Assembly: GCF_934202235.1 (NCBI RefSeq)
Contig: NZ_CAKPXS010000003.1
Span: 1-58,298, forward strand
From: an uncultured Limosilactobacillus sp.
GTDB lineage: Bacteria > Bacillota > Bacilli > Lactobacillales > Lactobacillaceae
Reading direction: 5' to 3'
DNA length: 58,298 nucleotides
A program made the translations under genes and the position numbers. Positions 34,735 to 43,925 of this stretch are shown here, in pieces. Each line of letters begins with the position of its first letter. The first letter of the stretch is position 1. A model generated the notes under the pieces. That model was not told the DNA's origin. It saw only the letters and a program-made list of their open reading frames with translations, and did not search any database.

Positions 34735-36021
34735 ATGAAAGCACATAAACTTGTCGTCATTTCACTCGACTCAATGGGGTTTCGCGACCTGGACGAGTGG
34801 ATTGACCAGGCACCACACCTCAAAGCAATTCGTAATAGCGGAACCTGGGTGCAGCACGTCTCAGGTATCTTCCCGACACTGACTTACCCGTCACATACGT
34901 CGATCATCACTGGCCAGTACCCGGCGGTCCACGGGATTATCAACAACACCAAATTACAGCCGCAACGCATTTCACCGGACTGGTACTGGTACCGCAAGGA
35001 TGTAAAGGCGACCCCGTTGTATGACGTGGCCCGGCAGGCGGGGATGACGACGGCGGCGTTTTTGTGGCCCGTCACTGCTGACAGTAAGATTACGTATAAT
35101 ATCGCCGAAATTTTCCCTAACCGGATTTGGACCAACCAGGTCTTAGTGTCGCTGAAGGCCAGTTCGCCGCTCTTTTTGTTGGAAATGAACCATAAATATG
35201 GCCACCTCCGTCATGGGATCAAGCAGCCCTGGTTAGATGAATTTGTAACCGCCTGTGCTGTTGATACCCTCAAGAATAAGCAACCCGACCTGACGCTCAT
35301 TCACCTGGTTGACATGGACAGTCACCGCCACCGCTATGGAGTCCGGTCAACGGAAGCCCAGGGAGCCTGGCAAAGACTGGATCAGCGGGTTGCCCAGATC
35401 ATGTGGGCGGTGAAGGATGCTGGCAATTTTGAACAAACTAACTTTGCGATCCTCGGCGACCACTACCAAATTAATGTTCATTCAATGATTCACCTGAACG
35501 TCCTCTTTGCTAAGCACGGCTGGTTAACTCCACTGAAGGGTAAAAGTGTTTATCAAGCAGACTGGCAGGTCACTGCGAAGACCTGTGACGGGGAAAGCTA
35601 CGTTTATACTCGTGGAGACATTAACCTGAAAGAATTAAAGAAGATGATCGAGGCCGTTGACGGTGTGCAACGTGTCTACACGGCACAAGAGGCGACTGAC
35701 CGGGGCGCTGACCCGCAGTGTACCTTCCTGGTCGAGGCGGTTCCCGGCTACTACTTTACTGACGAAGTGAACCGGCCCGCGGTGGTCGAACGGGTTAACC
35801 CGCAGTCATTGGGGACCCATGACCGCTACCGGGGGGTACATGGTTACGGCCCCAACCAGGATAACTACGACACCACCATCATGTTTACGGGTCCGGATAT
35901 CAAAGAAGCGGCAACTATTAGCCAAGCCCGGTTAGTTGACGAAGGGCCAACCTTTGCTAAGTTATTGGGGCTGACTTATCCGCAACCAACGGCGGGACAG
36001 GCGCTTGATGTACTCAAATAA
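34735..36021 (+). CDS. Alkaline phosphatase-superfamily phosphodiesterase
   Basis: A 428-residue member of the type I phosphodiesterase/nucleotide pyrophosphatase group. The metal site begins VISLDSMGF, the nucleophile Thr is in FPTLTYPSHTSIITG, and later metal ligands are seen in VDMDSHRHR and ILGDHYQ. No clear signal peptide, so it is probably cytoplasmic. It would cleave phosphodiester or pyrophosphate bonds; the physiological substrate is unknown. The MFS gene follows 12 bp later, suggesting one operon. Confidence 0.85.
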   Translation: MKAHKLVVISLDSMGFRDLDEWIDQAPHLKAIRNSGTWVQHVSGIFPTLTYPSHTSIITGQYPAVHGIINNTKLQPQRISPDWYWYRKDVKATPLYDVARQAGMTTAAFLWPVTADSKITYNIAEIFPNRIWTNQVLVSLKASSPLFLLEMNHKYGHLRHGIKQPWLDEFVTACAVDTLKNKQPDLTLIHLVDMDSHRHRYGVRSTEAQGAWQRLDQRVAQIMWAVKDAGNFEQTNFAILGDHYQINVHSMIHLNVLFAKHGWLTPLKGKSVYQADWQVTAKTCDGESYVYTRGDINLKELKKMIEAVDGVQRVYTAQEATDRGADPQCTFLVEAVPGYYFTDEVNRPAVVERVNPQSLGTHDRYRGVHGYGPNQDNYDTTIMFTGPDIKEAATISQARLVDEGPTFAKLLGLTYPQPTAGQALDVLK

Positions 36022-36033
36022 GGAGATGACGGT

Positions 36034-37293
36034 GTGAAGTTTAGTAAACAACAGTGGTCATGGATTTTCTACGACTGGGCTAATTCAGGTTACGGGATCC
36101 TGGTGACGACAGCGGTCTTGCCGGTCTATTTTAAGGCGGTAGCGGAGTCTGCGGGGGTCAGTGCGGCTAGTTCGACTGCTTACTGGGGCTATGCTAACAG
36201 CCTGGGCACCCTCATTGTGTCGTTACTAGCGCCGCTGCTGGGGACATTAGCTGACTACCCGCACATGAAGCGCCGCTGGCTAAACATATTTTCTATTGCG
36301 GGAATCATCCTGACGTTCTGTTTAGCCCTGGTTCCTAGTCAACAGTGGCTACTCCTCTTATTGGTGTACATCCTTGCCAGCATTGGTTATTCTGGCGGGA
36401 ACCTCTTTTACGACAGCTTTTTAACCGACATTGCGACCAACGAGGAAATGGACCGGGTATCATCGGCAGGTTATGCGATGGGTTACCTCGGTGGGGTGAT
36501 CGCCTTTATCATCTTCCTCATTCCAGAACTGACTAACGGTTTTGGTGGGTGGCTATCGAGTTTAGCCATCGCCAAGTTTAGCTTTGTCCTGGCTGCCGGG
36601 TGGTGGATAATTTTTGGCTGGTCCCTCCTCCGTCACGGCCACCAGAAATACAGCATGGTGGCCGTTGATCACCCGTTGACAGACAGTTTACGACGGTTAA
36701 AGCAAACCGTTACCCACCTGAGCCGTTACCGCCGCGCCTGCTGGTTCTTGGTTGCCTACTTCTTCTATATCGATGGGGTCGACACTATCTTTACCATGGC
36801 CACTTCCATCGGGAAAGACCTGGGAATCAAAACGGGGATGTTGATGCTGGTACTGCTGGCAGTGCAGCTAATTGCCGTGCCATGTTCACTCTTTTACGGC
36901 TGGCTAGCTGGCAAAGTTGGTACCCAGCGGGCGTTGATTGTGGGAATTATCGTTTACGTCATTATCTGCCTATATGCTCTCAGGTTAAAAACACTCTTTG
37001 ACTTCTGGTTCCTAGCAGTACTGATCGGGACCAGCCAGGGCGGGGTTCAGGCACTCTCGCGGTCCTATTTTGGCCGACTGATTCCCAAAAAAGCTAGTAA
37101 TGAGTTCTTCGGTTTTTACAATATCCTGGGGAAGTTTTCGGCGATTATTGGTCCCGTCTTAGTTGGGGTTGTTTCCCAGTTGACCGGCAAATCGACCCTT
37201 GGTGCAGGTTCGTTGAGTATCCTTTTTATCATTGGCCTGGTGATCTTTCTGGTTGTAACCCGGCAAGGAGTTGACGGTAATGACGAAGATTGA
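36034..37293 (+). CDS. MFS transporter, Atg22/UMF1-like
   Basis: A 419-residue permease with about twelve helices. The N-terminal FYDWANSGYGILVTTAVLP is typical of the UMF1 (Atg22-like) branch, whose eukaryotic members export amino acids from the vacuole. The bacterial substrate is unknown. The start is GTG 36034 after AAGGAGATGA. The last 14 bases overlap the alkyltransferase-like gene. Confidence 0.85.
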   Translation: MKFSKQQWSWIFYDWANSGYGILVTTAVLPVYFKAVAESAGVSAASSTAYWGYANSLGTLIVSLLAPLLGTLADYPHMKRRWLNIFSIAGIILTFCLALVPSQQWLLLLLVYILASIGYSGGNLFYDSFLTDIATNEEMDRVSSAGYAMGYLGGVIAFIIFLIPELTNGFGGWLSSLAIAKFSFVLAAGWWIIFGWSLLRHGHQKYSMVAVDHPLTDSLRRLKQTVTHLSRYRRACWFLVAYFFYIDGVDTIFTMATSIGKDLGIKTGMLMLVLLAVQLIAVPCSLFYGWLAGKVGTQRALIVGIIVYVIICLYALRLKTLFDFWFLAVLIGTSQGGVQALSRSYFGRLIPKKASNEFFGFYNILGKFSAIIGPVLVGVVSQLTGKSTLGAGSLSILFIIGLVIFLVVTRQGVDGNDED

Positions 37294-37588
37294 TGAGCAG
37301 TTTACCACGGCTGTTTTACAGATGGTTGATATTATTCCCAAGGGGCGGGTGGCAACGTACGGGCAGATCGCCCGCCTCATTGGCCGGCCAAAAAATGCGC
37401 GACTGGTCGGGAAAGTCCTCGGTAAGTTTGGCGGACAAGGCCACCATCCCTGTCACCGTGTTGTCACTGCAAACGGCCGCCTGGTTCCCGGGTGGGTAGA
37501 TCAGGGACCAATGTTGGCGGCAGAGGGAGTACCTTTCAAAGACATTGATCACGTTGATATTAGGAAATGTCAGTGGTATGGGATCTAA
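37280..37588 (+). CDS. MGMT-type DNA alkyltransferase-like protein
   Basis: A 102-residue protein that is only the C-terminal DNA-binding domain of O6-methylguanine methyltransferase: IPKGRVATYGQIARLIG followed by the active motif PCHRVV. The Cys acceptor is retained, unlike alkyltransferase-like proteins with Trp there. The N-terminal domain of full MGMTs is missing, as in other short Gram-positive homologues. ATG 37280 is 9 nt after AAGGAG; TTG 37271 is the alternative. It overlaps the MFS gene. Alkyl transfer versus lesion flagging cannot be told from sequence. Confidence 0.82.
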   Translation: MTKIDEQFTTAVLQMVDIIPKGRVATYGQIARLIGRPKNARLVGKVLGKFGGQGHHPCHRVVTANGRLVPGWVDQGPMLAAEGVPFKDIDHVDIRKCQWYGI

Positions 37589-37592
37589 AAAT

Positions 37593-37626
37593 AAGCCTCA
37601 GTTTCTGGACGGAAACTGAGGCTTTC
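37593..37626. terminator. Bidirectional terminator
   Basis: AAGCCTCAGTTTC / GAAACTGAGGCTT, a strong stem with a 6-nt loop, lies between converging genes. Confidence 0.88.
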
Positions 37627-37689
37627 TTATTACGAAGCCAGTGACAAACTTTATCGCTGGGGGTAATGGTATTGCTGCTAATAAATAGC

Positions 37690-39090
37690 TTACAACTGAT
37701 GGAGTTGTTGTGGAATGTAGCGGATAACTGCTATTACGATCACAATAACAAATATTAGTAGTAAGACGAAGGCATGCTGGGTTCCCCAAGCAGTGGCAGC
37801 TGCTGTCTTCCCAACGCCGACCTGACTTTTGGCAACGATCATGGCCGCTAGTGATGTTCCCATCGAACCAGCAAATTGCTGGAGAGTATTGAGAATGGCA
37901 TTTCCTTGCGGCTGCTTATCCTGTGCAAGGCTGGCTAGAGCACTTGTCATGACGGTTCCCATTAGTGTTCCCATTCCAATCATGTAGAAGACGTAAACAG
38001 TCATAATGGACCAGTTAGGCATAGCTGGTGAGCAGATTGTAAAAGTTAAGATCACAATGGTCATCAAAATGGCACCGCTAAGGACGGGTTTTCTGGGACC
38101 GTACGCGTCGAGGAGCCGGCCACCGATGAGGGCAAAAATAGCTCCGCCAAATCCAGCAGGCATCATCACCAGCCCAGCGAGTAAAGCCGTTTGGTGGTTG
38201 ACCAGCTGGATGTAGTTAGGAATCAAGAAATCAAACCCGAGCGAACACATCTGGGTGAGGAAAAAGATCAGGACATGACCAGCAAAGCGATGGTTGCTAA
38301 ACAAACGCACGTCAGGGATTGGCGTGGGGATGCTGAGGGATCGCCAAAACAATAATCCCATTGAAAGTAAGCCTGCCCAAATTGCTCCTCCCACCGGCCA
38401 GCTGAACAATGGTGAAGTGGAGAGGTTACTAAAGCCGTAGACAAGACCGATGAACATCACCGCAATTAGTAAGCAACTGATGGCGTCGAAGTGTTGACGG
38501 GTGATTGTTGTTTTTTGCTGGATTCCCCACAGGCCGAGTAATAATGAGAGAAGCAGGAATTGTAGCAGGGCGTAGAAGATCCACCGCCAACCGATATTGG
38601 CAACCAGGATTCCTCCAAAAGTCGGGCCGATTGCTGGGGCAATCCCGGTGATGAGGTTACCAAAGCCCATCATTACACCGATTCGCTGACGGGGAACTTG
38701 TTCCATAATGATGTTGAACATCAAGGGTAGTGAGATTCCTGTCCCAACTCCCTGAATTAATCGGCCAAGGAGAAGAATGAGAAAAGTTGGCGCCAAAGCA
38801 TCAATAATGACCCCGGCAATGAAGAAAGTGACCGCAGTTAAAAAGAGGTTCTTGGTTCGAAAAGACTTTTTCAGTAATGCAGATAGGGGGACAATGATGG
38901 CAACCACTAATAGGTAAATTGAGGTCATCCACTGAACGACATTAGTTGTCACGTTGAATTCCATCATTAATTTGGGAAACGAGACGTTCATGGCGGTTTC
39001 GACCATTACCCCACAAAATGATAGCAAGCCGGTCGCCACTACGGCGGCAATAACTTTTTGCGGGATTTTGGTAGTGTTGTTGGACGTCAA
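37690..39090 (-). CDS. DHA2-family multidrug MFS transporter
   Basis: A 466-residue drug/H+ antiporter with 14 predicted helices (EmrB/QacA type). The N-terminal helix runs into VETAMNVSFPKLMMEF, and motif C-like GVGTGISLPLMFNI follows. It is encoded directly after a MarR repressor on the same transcript, separated only by the stop and start codons. Expression is probably induced when a compound releases MarR. Lactobacilli often carry such pairs against phenolics, bile or antibiotics. Confidence 0.88.
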   Translation of the reverse strand: MTSNNTTKIPQKVIAAVVATGLLSFCGVMVETAMNVSFPKLMMEFNVTTNVVQWMTSIYLLVVAIIVPLSALLKKSFRTKNLFLTAVTFFIAGVIIDALAPTFLILLLGRLIQGVGTGISLPLMFNIIMEQVPRQRIGVMMGFGNLITGIAPAIGPTFGGILVANIGWRWIFYALLQFLLLSLLLGLWGIQQKTTITRQHFDAISCLLIAVMFIGLVYGFSNLSTSPLFSWPVGGAIWAGLLSMGLLFWRSLSIPTPIPDVRLFSNHRFAGHVLIFFLTQMCSLGFDFLIPNYIQLVNHQTALLAGLVMMPAGFGGAIFALIGGRLLDAYGPRKPVLSGAILMTIVILTFTICSPAMPNWSIMTVYVFYMIGMGTLMGTVMTSALASLAQDKQPQGNAILNTLQQFAGSMGTSLAAMIVAKSQVGVGKTAAATAWGTQHAFVLLLIFVIVIVIAVIRYIPQQLHQL

Positions 39091-39516
39091 TTAATCAGCC
39101 TCCTCAATATACTTCATGACACGGACAACCGTGGCTAACTCTTCAGGAGCAAAGTGATTCGTTAGCCGTTGTTCTTGGCCTTTAATGTACTCATGTACTA
39201 CTGGGATTAGTTGGCGGGCAGTAGTAGTTAGTTGTACTTGACGACGTCGATGGTCATGAGGATCAACGATTCGCTTAATTAGATCGTGCTTCTCCATTCG
39301 CTGCAAAATAATGGTCGTGGTGGACCGGCGGATATTAAATTCGTGCTCGATGGCTTGTTGGCTGGCCGCCAATCTTTCTTGGCGGCTGAGGTAATCGATG
39401 ATACTCATTTGGTTACCAGTCAGGTTGTTTTGGCGGGCAAAGTCGTTCATTTGCCGAATAATGCTAATATCGGCTTTTCGAATCAACCGGCCAATACTAA
39501 TAGACGAGTGGGCCAT
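39091..39516 (-). CDS. MarR-family transcriptional regulator
   Basis: A 141-residue winged-helix regulator. The recognition helix region is AIEHEFNIRRSTTTIILQRME, followed by a basic wing (RIVDPHDHRRRQVQLT). It starts at ATG 39516 behind GGAGGAATG, under a perfect consensus promoter. It probably represses itself and the DHA2 pump. It also lies next to the gallate locus, so phenolic ligands are plausible but unproven. Confidence 0.9.
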   Translation of the reverse strand: MAHSSISIGRLIRKADISIIRQMNDFARQNNLTGNQMSIIDYLSRQERLAASQQAIEHEFNIRRSTTTIILQRMEKHDLIKRIVDPHDHRRRQVQLTTTARQLIPVVHEYIKGQEQRLTNHFAPEELATVVRVMKYIEEAD

Positions 39517-39549
39517 TAATCATTCCTCCTTAGAACATATTCGGACAAA

Positions 39550-39578
39550 ATTATAGCCAGTAGATTGTTAGCTGTCAA
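39550..39578 (-). promoter_or_regulatory. Consensus promoter of marR-DHA2
   Basis: On the minus strand TTGACA (39578-39573) and TATAAT (39555-39550) match both hexamers exactly with 17-bp spacing. Such a strong promoter fits tight repression by MarR. Confidence 0.85.
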
Positions 39579-39605
39579 ACAAAATTAAAGAAAAAACATT
39601 GTTAA

Positions 39606-39650
39606 GCCAGACAAAAACAAGATACCGACTGAGTCACGGCATCTTGTCTG
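39606..39650 (-). terminator. Terminator of the lpdD-like gene
   Basis: On the minus strand CAAGATGCCG / CGGTATCTTG (39646-39618) forms a stem followed by TTTTTG. Confidence 0.75.
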
Positions 39651-39712
39651 ATAAAAAATATTTTATTTTTAATGATAGGGTTTGATTCATCACCATCAAT
39701 TAAGGGGATGTT

Positions 39713-40180
39713 TTATAGATGAGTTGATGGTGAGACCCACTCGTCAGCTGGTGATTGCAGGTTCATCTCCTGATCGGTAATCCCGGTAGTATAAGCTGGT
39801 TCGTGAAAATGTTGCGGCGAAGTCTTTAACCATTGTTTAATCTGCTTGGCAAGGTCGTCCATCATTGTGAAGGCTGCCGCAATCTGCTCCTTAGTAATCC
39901 CATCGACATGGACGCCAACGATGACACAAAGGTTGCCGGGTAAAGTATCGATCACACCTTTAGCAAAACGTTCTGCCAGGTAAAAATCCTTATGAACATG
40001 GTTATTATGACTATAAATTTTAATTTCCTGTTGTTTCCGTTCCTTACAGTCATAACTTAAGATTACCCCAATATGGGGGATGTTGCCGCCGGTAATGACA
40101 GTAATGAGGTCCTTGTTTTCCATCATCACTTTTGCTTGAATCTGGTAGCCAGCCTGGATGACATGAAAAATTTTTTCCAT
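39713..40180 (-). CDS. lpdD: LpdD-like prenylated-flavin chaperone / decarboxylase accessory protein
   Basis: A small protein of about 155 residues with no membrane segments (VITGGNIPHIGVIL and LPGNLCVIVGVHVDG are the most distinctive parts). It resembles the third component of the L. plantarum gallate decarboxylase system, where LpdD accompanies the UbiD-type LpdC and the UbiX-type LpdB. It is divergent from lpdC here, sharing a 220-bp intergenic control region. The exact role of LpdD homologues is not settled. ATG 40180 is preferred; a GTG at 40189 is too close to the AAAGGAG site. Confidence 0.72.
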   Translation of the reverse strand: MEKIFHVIQAGYQIQAKVMMENKDLITVITGGNIPHIGVILSYDCKERKQQEIKIYSHNNHVHKDFYLAERFAKGVIDTLPGNLCVIVGVHVDGITKEQIAAAFTMMDDLAKQIKQWLKTSPQHFHEPAYTTGITDQEMNLQSPADEWVSPSTHL

Positions 40181-40209
40181 GATTATCACTAACTCCTTTA
40201 TATATATTC

Positions 40210-40380
40210 AAAATAGCCGGTTGGCCACTTCCGTGTCAACTGGCTATTTTATTTAGCATAATTTTTAATTGCGTTAACGATATCCGGCACTAGTGTTCAC
40301 CGTTATTTATTCTTTTTTGGCATAAATAGTCCTGACAATCCGAATAAATATGCTTAATTTTAGCGCTTACAATGAATTTA
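40210..40380. promoter_or_regulatory. Divergent lpdD/lpdC control region with an inverted repeat
   Basis: AAAATAGCCGGTTG (40210-40223) can pair with CAACTGGCTATTTT (40238-40251). On the minus strand TTGACA lies in one arm, followed 18 bp later by TATTTT, so operator or attenuator roles for lpdD are possible. The rest is AT-rich and contains the similar A/T-rich stretches GCATAATTTTTAATTGC and GCTTAATTTTAGC, which could be LysR-type sites. Assignments are weak. Confidence 0.4.
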
Positions 40381-40403
40381 ATTAACAAAAGGAGATGTTA
40401 TTG

Positions 40404-41879
40404 ATGACTGATCAACCATGGGATTTGCGAAAAGTGCTTAGTGAGATCAAGGATGATCCACACGAGTACCACGAAACAAACGAAGAAGTGGACCCTGACG
40501 CTGAATTATGTGGTGTTTTCCGGTACATCGGCGCGCGTGGGACGGTCCAACGGCCGACTCAATTGGGACCAACCATGATGTTTAATAACGTCAAGGGCTT
40601 CCCGGATACCCGGGTATTAATCGGGTTAATGGCCAGCCGGAAACGTGTTGGTAAGATGTTCCACACTGATTATCGTTACCTTGGTCAATTTTTAAACAAG
40701 GCGGTTTCCAATCCAGTTGGTGCAACTGAAGTTGGCGAAGACCAGGCACCTGCTCATGAGGTAGTCAAGAAGGCTACTGATCCAGACTTTGACCTGCGTA
40801 AGCTGGTTGCCGCCCCGACAAACACACCTCAGGATGCCGGTCCTTACATCACTTGTGGTGTTGTCTTTGGGTCCAGTATTGATGGAAAACAAAGCGATGT
40901 CACAATCCACCGGATGTGCATCGAAGATAAGGATAAGCTGGGAATTTACATTATGCCAGGCGGTCGTCATATTGGTTACTTTGCTGAACAATATGAAAAG
41001 GCTAACAAACCAATGCCAATCACGATTAATATTGGGTTGGATCCGGCAATTACCATCGGTTGTACGTTTGAGCCACCGACAACACCACTTGGTTACAATG
41101 AGTTGGGTGTTGCTGGGGCTATTCGTCAGCAACCCGTTCAGATTGTTAAGGGTGTAACGGTTGATGAAATGGCAATTGCACGTTCTGAGTACACCATCGA
41201 AGGCTACATTATGCCACACGAACGAATTCGGGAAGACATCAATACGGATACGGGCAAGGCCATGCCGGAATTCCCTGGATACGATGGGGATGCTAACCCG
41301 TCACTGCAAGTAATTAAGGTGACGGCAGTAACCCACCGTAAGAATAACCCAATTATGCAAAGTGTCATTGGTCCATCTGAAGAACATGTGTCGATGGCTG
41401 GACTGCCGACCGAAGCCAGCATTTTATCGCTGACCAATAAGGCCATCCCTGGTAAGGTTGTTAATGTCTACAACCCGCCTGCTGGTGGTGGCAAGTTGAT
41501 GACGATTATGCAAATTCATAAGGATAACCCAGCAGATGAAGGTATTCAACGGCAAGCTGCACTTCTGGCATTTTCCGCCTTTAAAGAATTGAAGACGGTC
41601 TTCCTAGTTGATGAGGACGTGGATATCTTTGACATGAACGACGTGGTTTGGACTATCAATACCCGTTTTCAGGCCGATCAAGATATTATGGTTCTCCCTG
41701 GAATGCGTAATCACCCGCTTGACCCTTCAGAGCGGCCACAATATGATCCGAAGTCTATCCGGACGCGAGGAATGAGTTCCAAGCTGGTAATTGACGGGAC
41801 GGTACCGTTTGACATGAAAGATCAGTTTGAACGTGCCCAGTTTATGGAAGTTTCCGACTGGGAGAAATACCTGAAATAA
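40404..41879 (+). CDS. lpdC: UbiD-family gallate (hydroxybenzoate) decarboxylase, catalytic subunit
   Basis: A prenylated-FMN-dependent non-oxidative decarboxylase of 491 residues, matching LpdC of L. plantarum, which converts gallate to pyrogallol and protocatechuate to catechol. The UbiD fold is recognisable from GARGTVQRPTQLGPTMMFNN, GRHIGYFAEQYEKA and TINIGLDPAITIGCTFEPP. The start is ATG 40404; AAAGGAG lies 9 nt before it. It is the first gene of lpdC-lpdB-transporter. Substrate specificity is inferred from locus structure and family likeness. Confidence 0.88.
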   Translation: MTDQPWDLRKVLSEIKDDPHEYHETNEEVDPDAELCGVFRYIGARGTVQRPTQLGPTMMFNNVKGFPDTRVLIGLMASRKRVGKMFHTDYRYLGQFLNKAVSNPVGATEVGEDQAPAHEVVKKATDPDFDLRKLVAAPTNTPQDAGPYITCGVVFGSSIDGKQSDVTIHRMCIEDKDKLGIYIMPGGRHIGYFAEQYEKANKPMPITINIGLDPAITIGCTFEPPTTPLGYNELGVAGAIRQQPVQIVKGVTVDEMAIARSEYTIEGYIMPHERIREDINTDTGKAMPEFPGYDGDANPSLQVIKVTAVTHRKNNPIMQSVIGPSEEHVSMAGLPTEASILSLTNKAIPGKVVNVYNPPAGGGKLMTIMQIHKDNPADEGIQRQAALLAFSAFKELKTVFLVDEDVDIFDMNDVVWTINTRFQADQDIMVLPGMRNHPLDPSERPQYDPKSIRTRGMSSKLVIDGTVPFDMKDQFERAQFMEVSDWEKYLK

Positions 41880-41899
41880 GCGAAAAGGATGGGTGCAAA

Positions 41900-42463
41900 A
41901 TGAAGAGAATCGTAGTAGGTGTTTCTGGAGCATCCGGAACTACTTACGCCTTAAATCTTTTGCAGAAGCTGCACGAGTTGCCGGAGGTGGAAATACATTT
42001 GGTTGCTAGTCAGTGGGCAGAGAAAAATTTAGCATTGGAAACAAATACTACTCTGGCAGAATTGAAGTCGTTGGCTGATTATACCTATGACAATCATGAC
42101 CTCGGAGTGGCCATTGCTAGCGGATCATTCTTGACAGATGGGATGGTTGTGATACCTGCCAGCATGAAGACAGTTGCTAGCATTGCTAATGCCTTTGACG
42201 ATACATTAATTGCTCGTGCGGCTGACGTGACGATTAAGGAAATGCGGCGGTTAATTATCGTACCTCGTGAATCGCCACTGAGTATGATTCACTTAGAAAA
42301 TTTGGCTAAGTTAGCGCGGGTTGGTGCTCAAATTATTCCGCCAATTCCGGCCTTTTATAACCATCCGCGGACGACTAAAGATCTTGTTGACCACCAGTCA
42401 ATGAAGATTATGGACGCATTTGGCATTCAAACAAGCTTTGGTCACCGCTGGGAAGGAGAATAA
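41900..42463 (+). CDS. lpdB: UbiX-family flavin prenyltransferase
   Basis: A 187-residue enzyme that prenylates FMN to make the cofactor of UbiD decarboxylases. It begins KRIVVGVSGASGTTYALNLL (FMN-binding loop), and later shows VIPASMKTVASIANAF and VPRESPLSMIHLENLAKLARVGA. Placed 20 bp after lpdC, it supplies the cofactor to that enzyme. In L. plantarum lpdB and lpdC are far apart; here they are adjacent. Confidence 0.92.
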   Translation: MKRIVVGVSGASGTTYALNLLQKLHELPEVEIHLVASQWAEKNLALETNTTLAELKSLADYTYDNHDLGVAIASGSFLTDGMVVIPASMKTVASIANAFDDTLIARAADVTIKEMRRLIIVPRESPLSMIHLENLAKLARVGAQIIPPIPAFYNHPRTTKDLVDHQSMKIMDAFGIQTSFGHRWEGE

Positions 42464-42466
42464 AAA

Positions 42467-43870
42467 TTGAGTAATGACTTAATAAAGAATAACTCTTACC
42501 TCAATAAAAAGGTAATTGGCTTCTTTGGCGGTTTAATCGTTTTTCTTGCCATTTACCTAATCCCTATTTCAGGGTTAAGCTATGCTGGTCATATGGATCT
42601 GGCACTCAGTCTAATGACAGTTGTTTGGTGGGCAACGCAGATTGCTCAGCCGGCATACGTCGGGGGATTTTTCCTGATGATGTTGATAATTACTCATACG
42701 GCAACCCCAGCACAGGTCTTTTCCAAGCCTTGGACTGGGTCAACGATGTGGCTAGTCATGGGGGCATATTTAATTGCCGGCGCCGTCAATGAGTCCGGGG
42801 TCGGTCAACGAATTGCCTATGCTTTCATTATCAGATTTGTGAGGACGTGGAATGGCCTGATTATCTCAATTTTCGTGTTAACGTTGATTATGGCCCTATT
42901 AATTCCACATCCATGGCCACGGGCTTTCATGATCTTGGCTGTTGTCGTTGCCGTCGGGCGGGCTGCTAACATGGATAAGGATGATTTGTCCAAACTAGGG
43001 TTGGCAATTTTTGCCGCATCATGTCCATTGTCAGGTGTTTTTCTGACTGGTGATACATCGCTTAACCCGTTGGCAGTTGCTGACTCGGGAGTTAACGTTA
43101 GCTTTATTCGTTACTTTGAAATCATGAGTGTCCCAATGATTATTTCTGGGATTATTACGATGTTGATCATCATGTTTGCTTTCCGTCCGAACAAGCCGTT
43201 AAAGATTAACGTTGCTGAATTGAAAAAGGAACAAAGCAAGCTGGGGAAGATGACCGGAAAAGAAAAGCGGACCATTTTCTGGATCGTAGTTGCGATCATT
43301 TTATGGCTCACTTCCAGTATCACGAACGTAGATGTTGGCTGGTTAACTTTGTCAGTAGCCATCTGCATGAGCATGCCAGTAATCGGTGGTATTTTAACGG
43401 CTCAGTCGTGGAAGGACGTACCGATTAATGTGCTGATTTTCTTAACTGCCGCGATGGCAATTGGGAATGTTGGGGCAGTGACGGGGATGAATAAGTGGTT
43501 AGCGCAGACTGTCATTCCAACCAACCTGCCTCATAACATTTACCTACTAGCGTTGTTTATTACTGTTTTTGCAATGATTATCCACATGTTTATGGGATCT
43601 GTCATTGCGGTAATGGGGATTACCATTCCTGCCTTTGTAACAGCTACTGCTCACCTGGGGATTAGTCCATTAGCAATTTCCTTGCTGGTCTTCTCCGTTA
43701 CTAACCTGCATTATATTTTGCCATTCCATAACCTGGCAATCCTCGTTGGGATGGATGGCGGTGGATATACTGCCAAACAAGTCAGCAAGCTAGGGGTTGC
43801 TTTAACGCCAGCAATCTTCGTCATCGCGCTTGTCATGATGTTCTGGTTCCACATAGTGGGACTGGCATAA
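42467..43870 (+). CDS. Anion transporter of the DASS family, probable gallate importer
   Basis: A 467-residue permease with about 12-13 hydrophobic helices of the divalent anion:Na+ symporter type (motifs MGAYLIAGAVNESGVGQRIAYAF and MGSVIAVMGITIPAFV). It starts with TTG 42467, three bases after lpdB, with AAGGAG upstream. By position it corresponds to the gallate transporter GacP described in L. plantarum. It would import gallate for LpdC; decarboxylation consumes a proton, so the set can also help acid tolerance. Exact substrate inferred. Confidence 0.82.
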   Translation: MSNDLIKNNSYLNKKVIGFFGGLIVFLAIYLIPISGLSYAGHMDLALSLMTVVWWATQIAQPAYVGGFFLMMLIITHTATPAQVFSKPWTGSTMWLVMGAYLIAGAVNESGVGQRIAYAFIIRFVRTWNGLIISIFVLTLIMALLIPHPWPRAFMILAVVVAVGRAANMDKDDLSKLGLAIFAASCPLSGVFLTGDTSLNPLAVADSGVNVSFIRYFEIMSVPMIISGIITMLIIMFAFRPNKPLKINVAELKKEQSKLGKMTGKEKRTIFWIVVAIILWLTSSITNVDVGWLTLSVAICMSMPVIGGILTAQSWKDVPINVLIFLTAAMAIGNVGAVTGMNKWLAQTVIPTNLPHNIYLLALFITVFAMIIHMFMGSVIAVMGITIPAFVTATAHLGISPLAISLLVFSVTNLHYILPFHNLAILVGMDGGGYTAKQVSKLGVALTPAIFVIALVMMFWFHIVGLA

Positions 43871-43925
43871 CTGATAAAATAAGACTGTTGAACTGATTAT
43901 GTTGGTGAGAAAGGTAGTGGAAGGA

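Noticed and set aside
37280..37588. Alkyltransferase-like (ATL) protein with Trp in place of Cys
   Set aside because: The motif reads PCHRVV, so the acceptor Cys is present and it is not an ATL by that rule.
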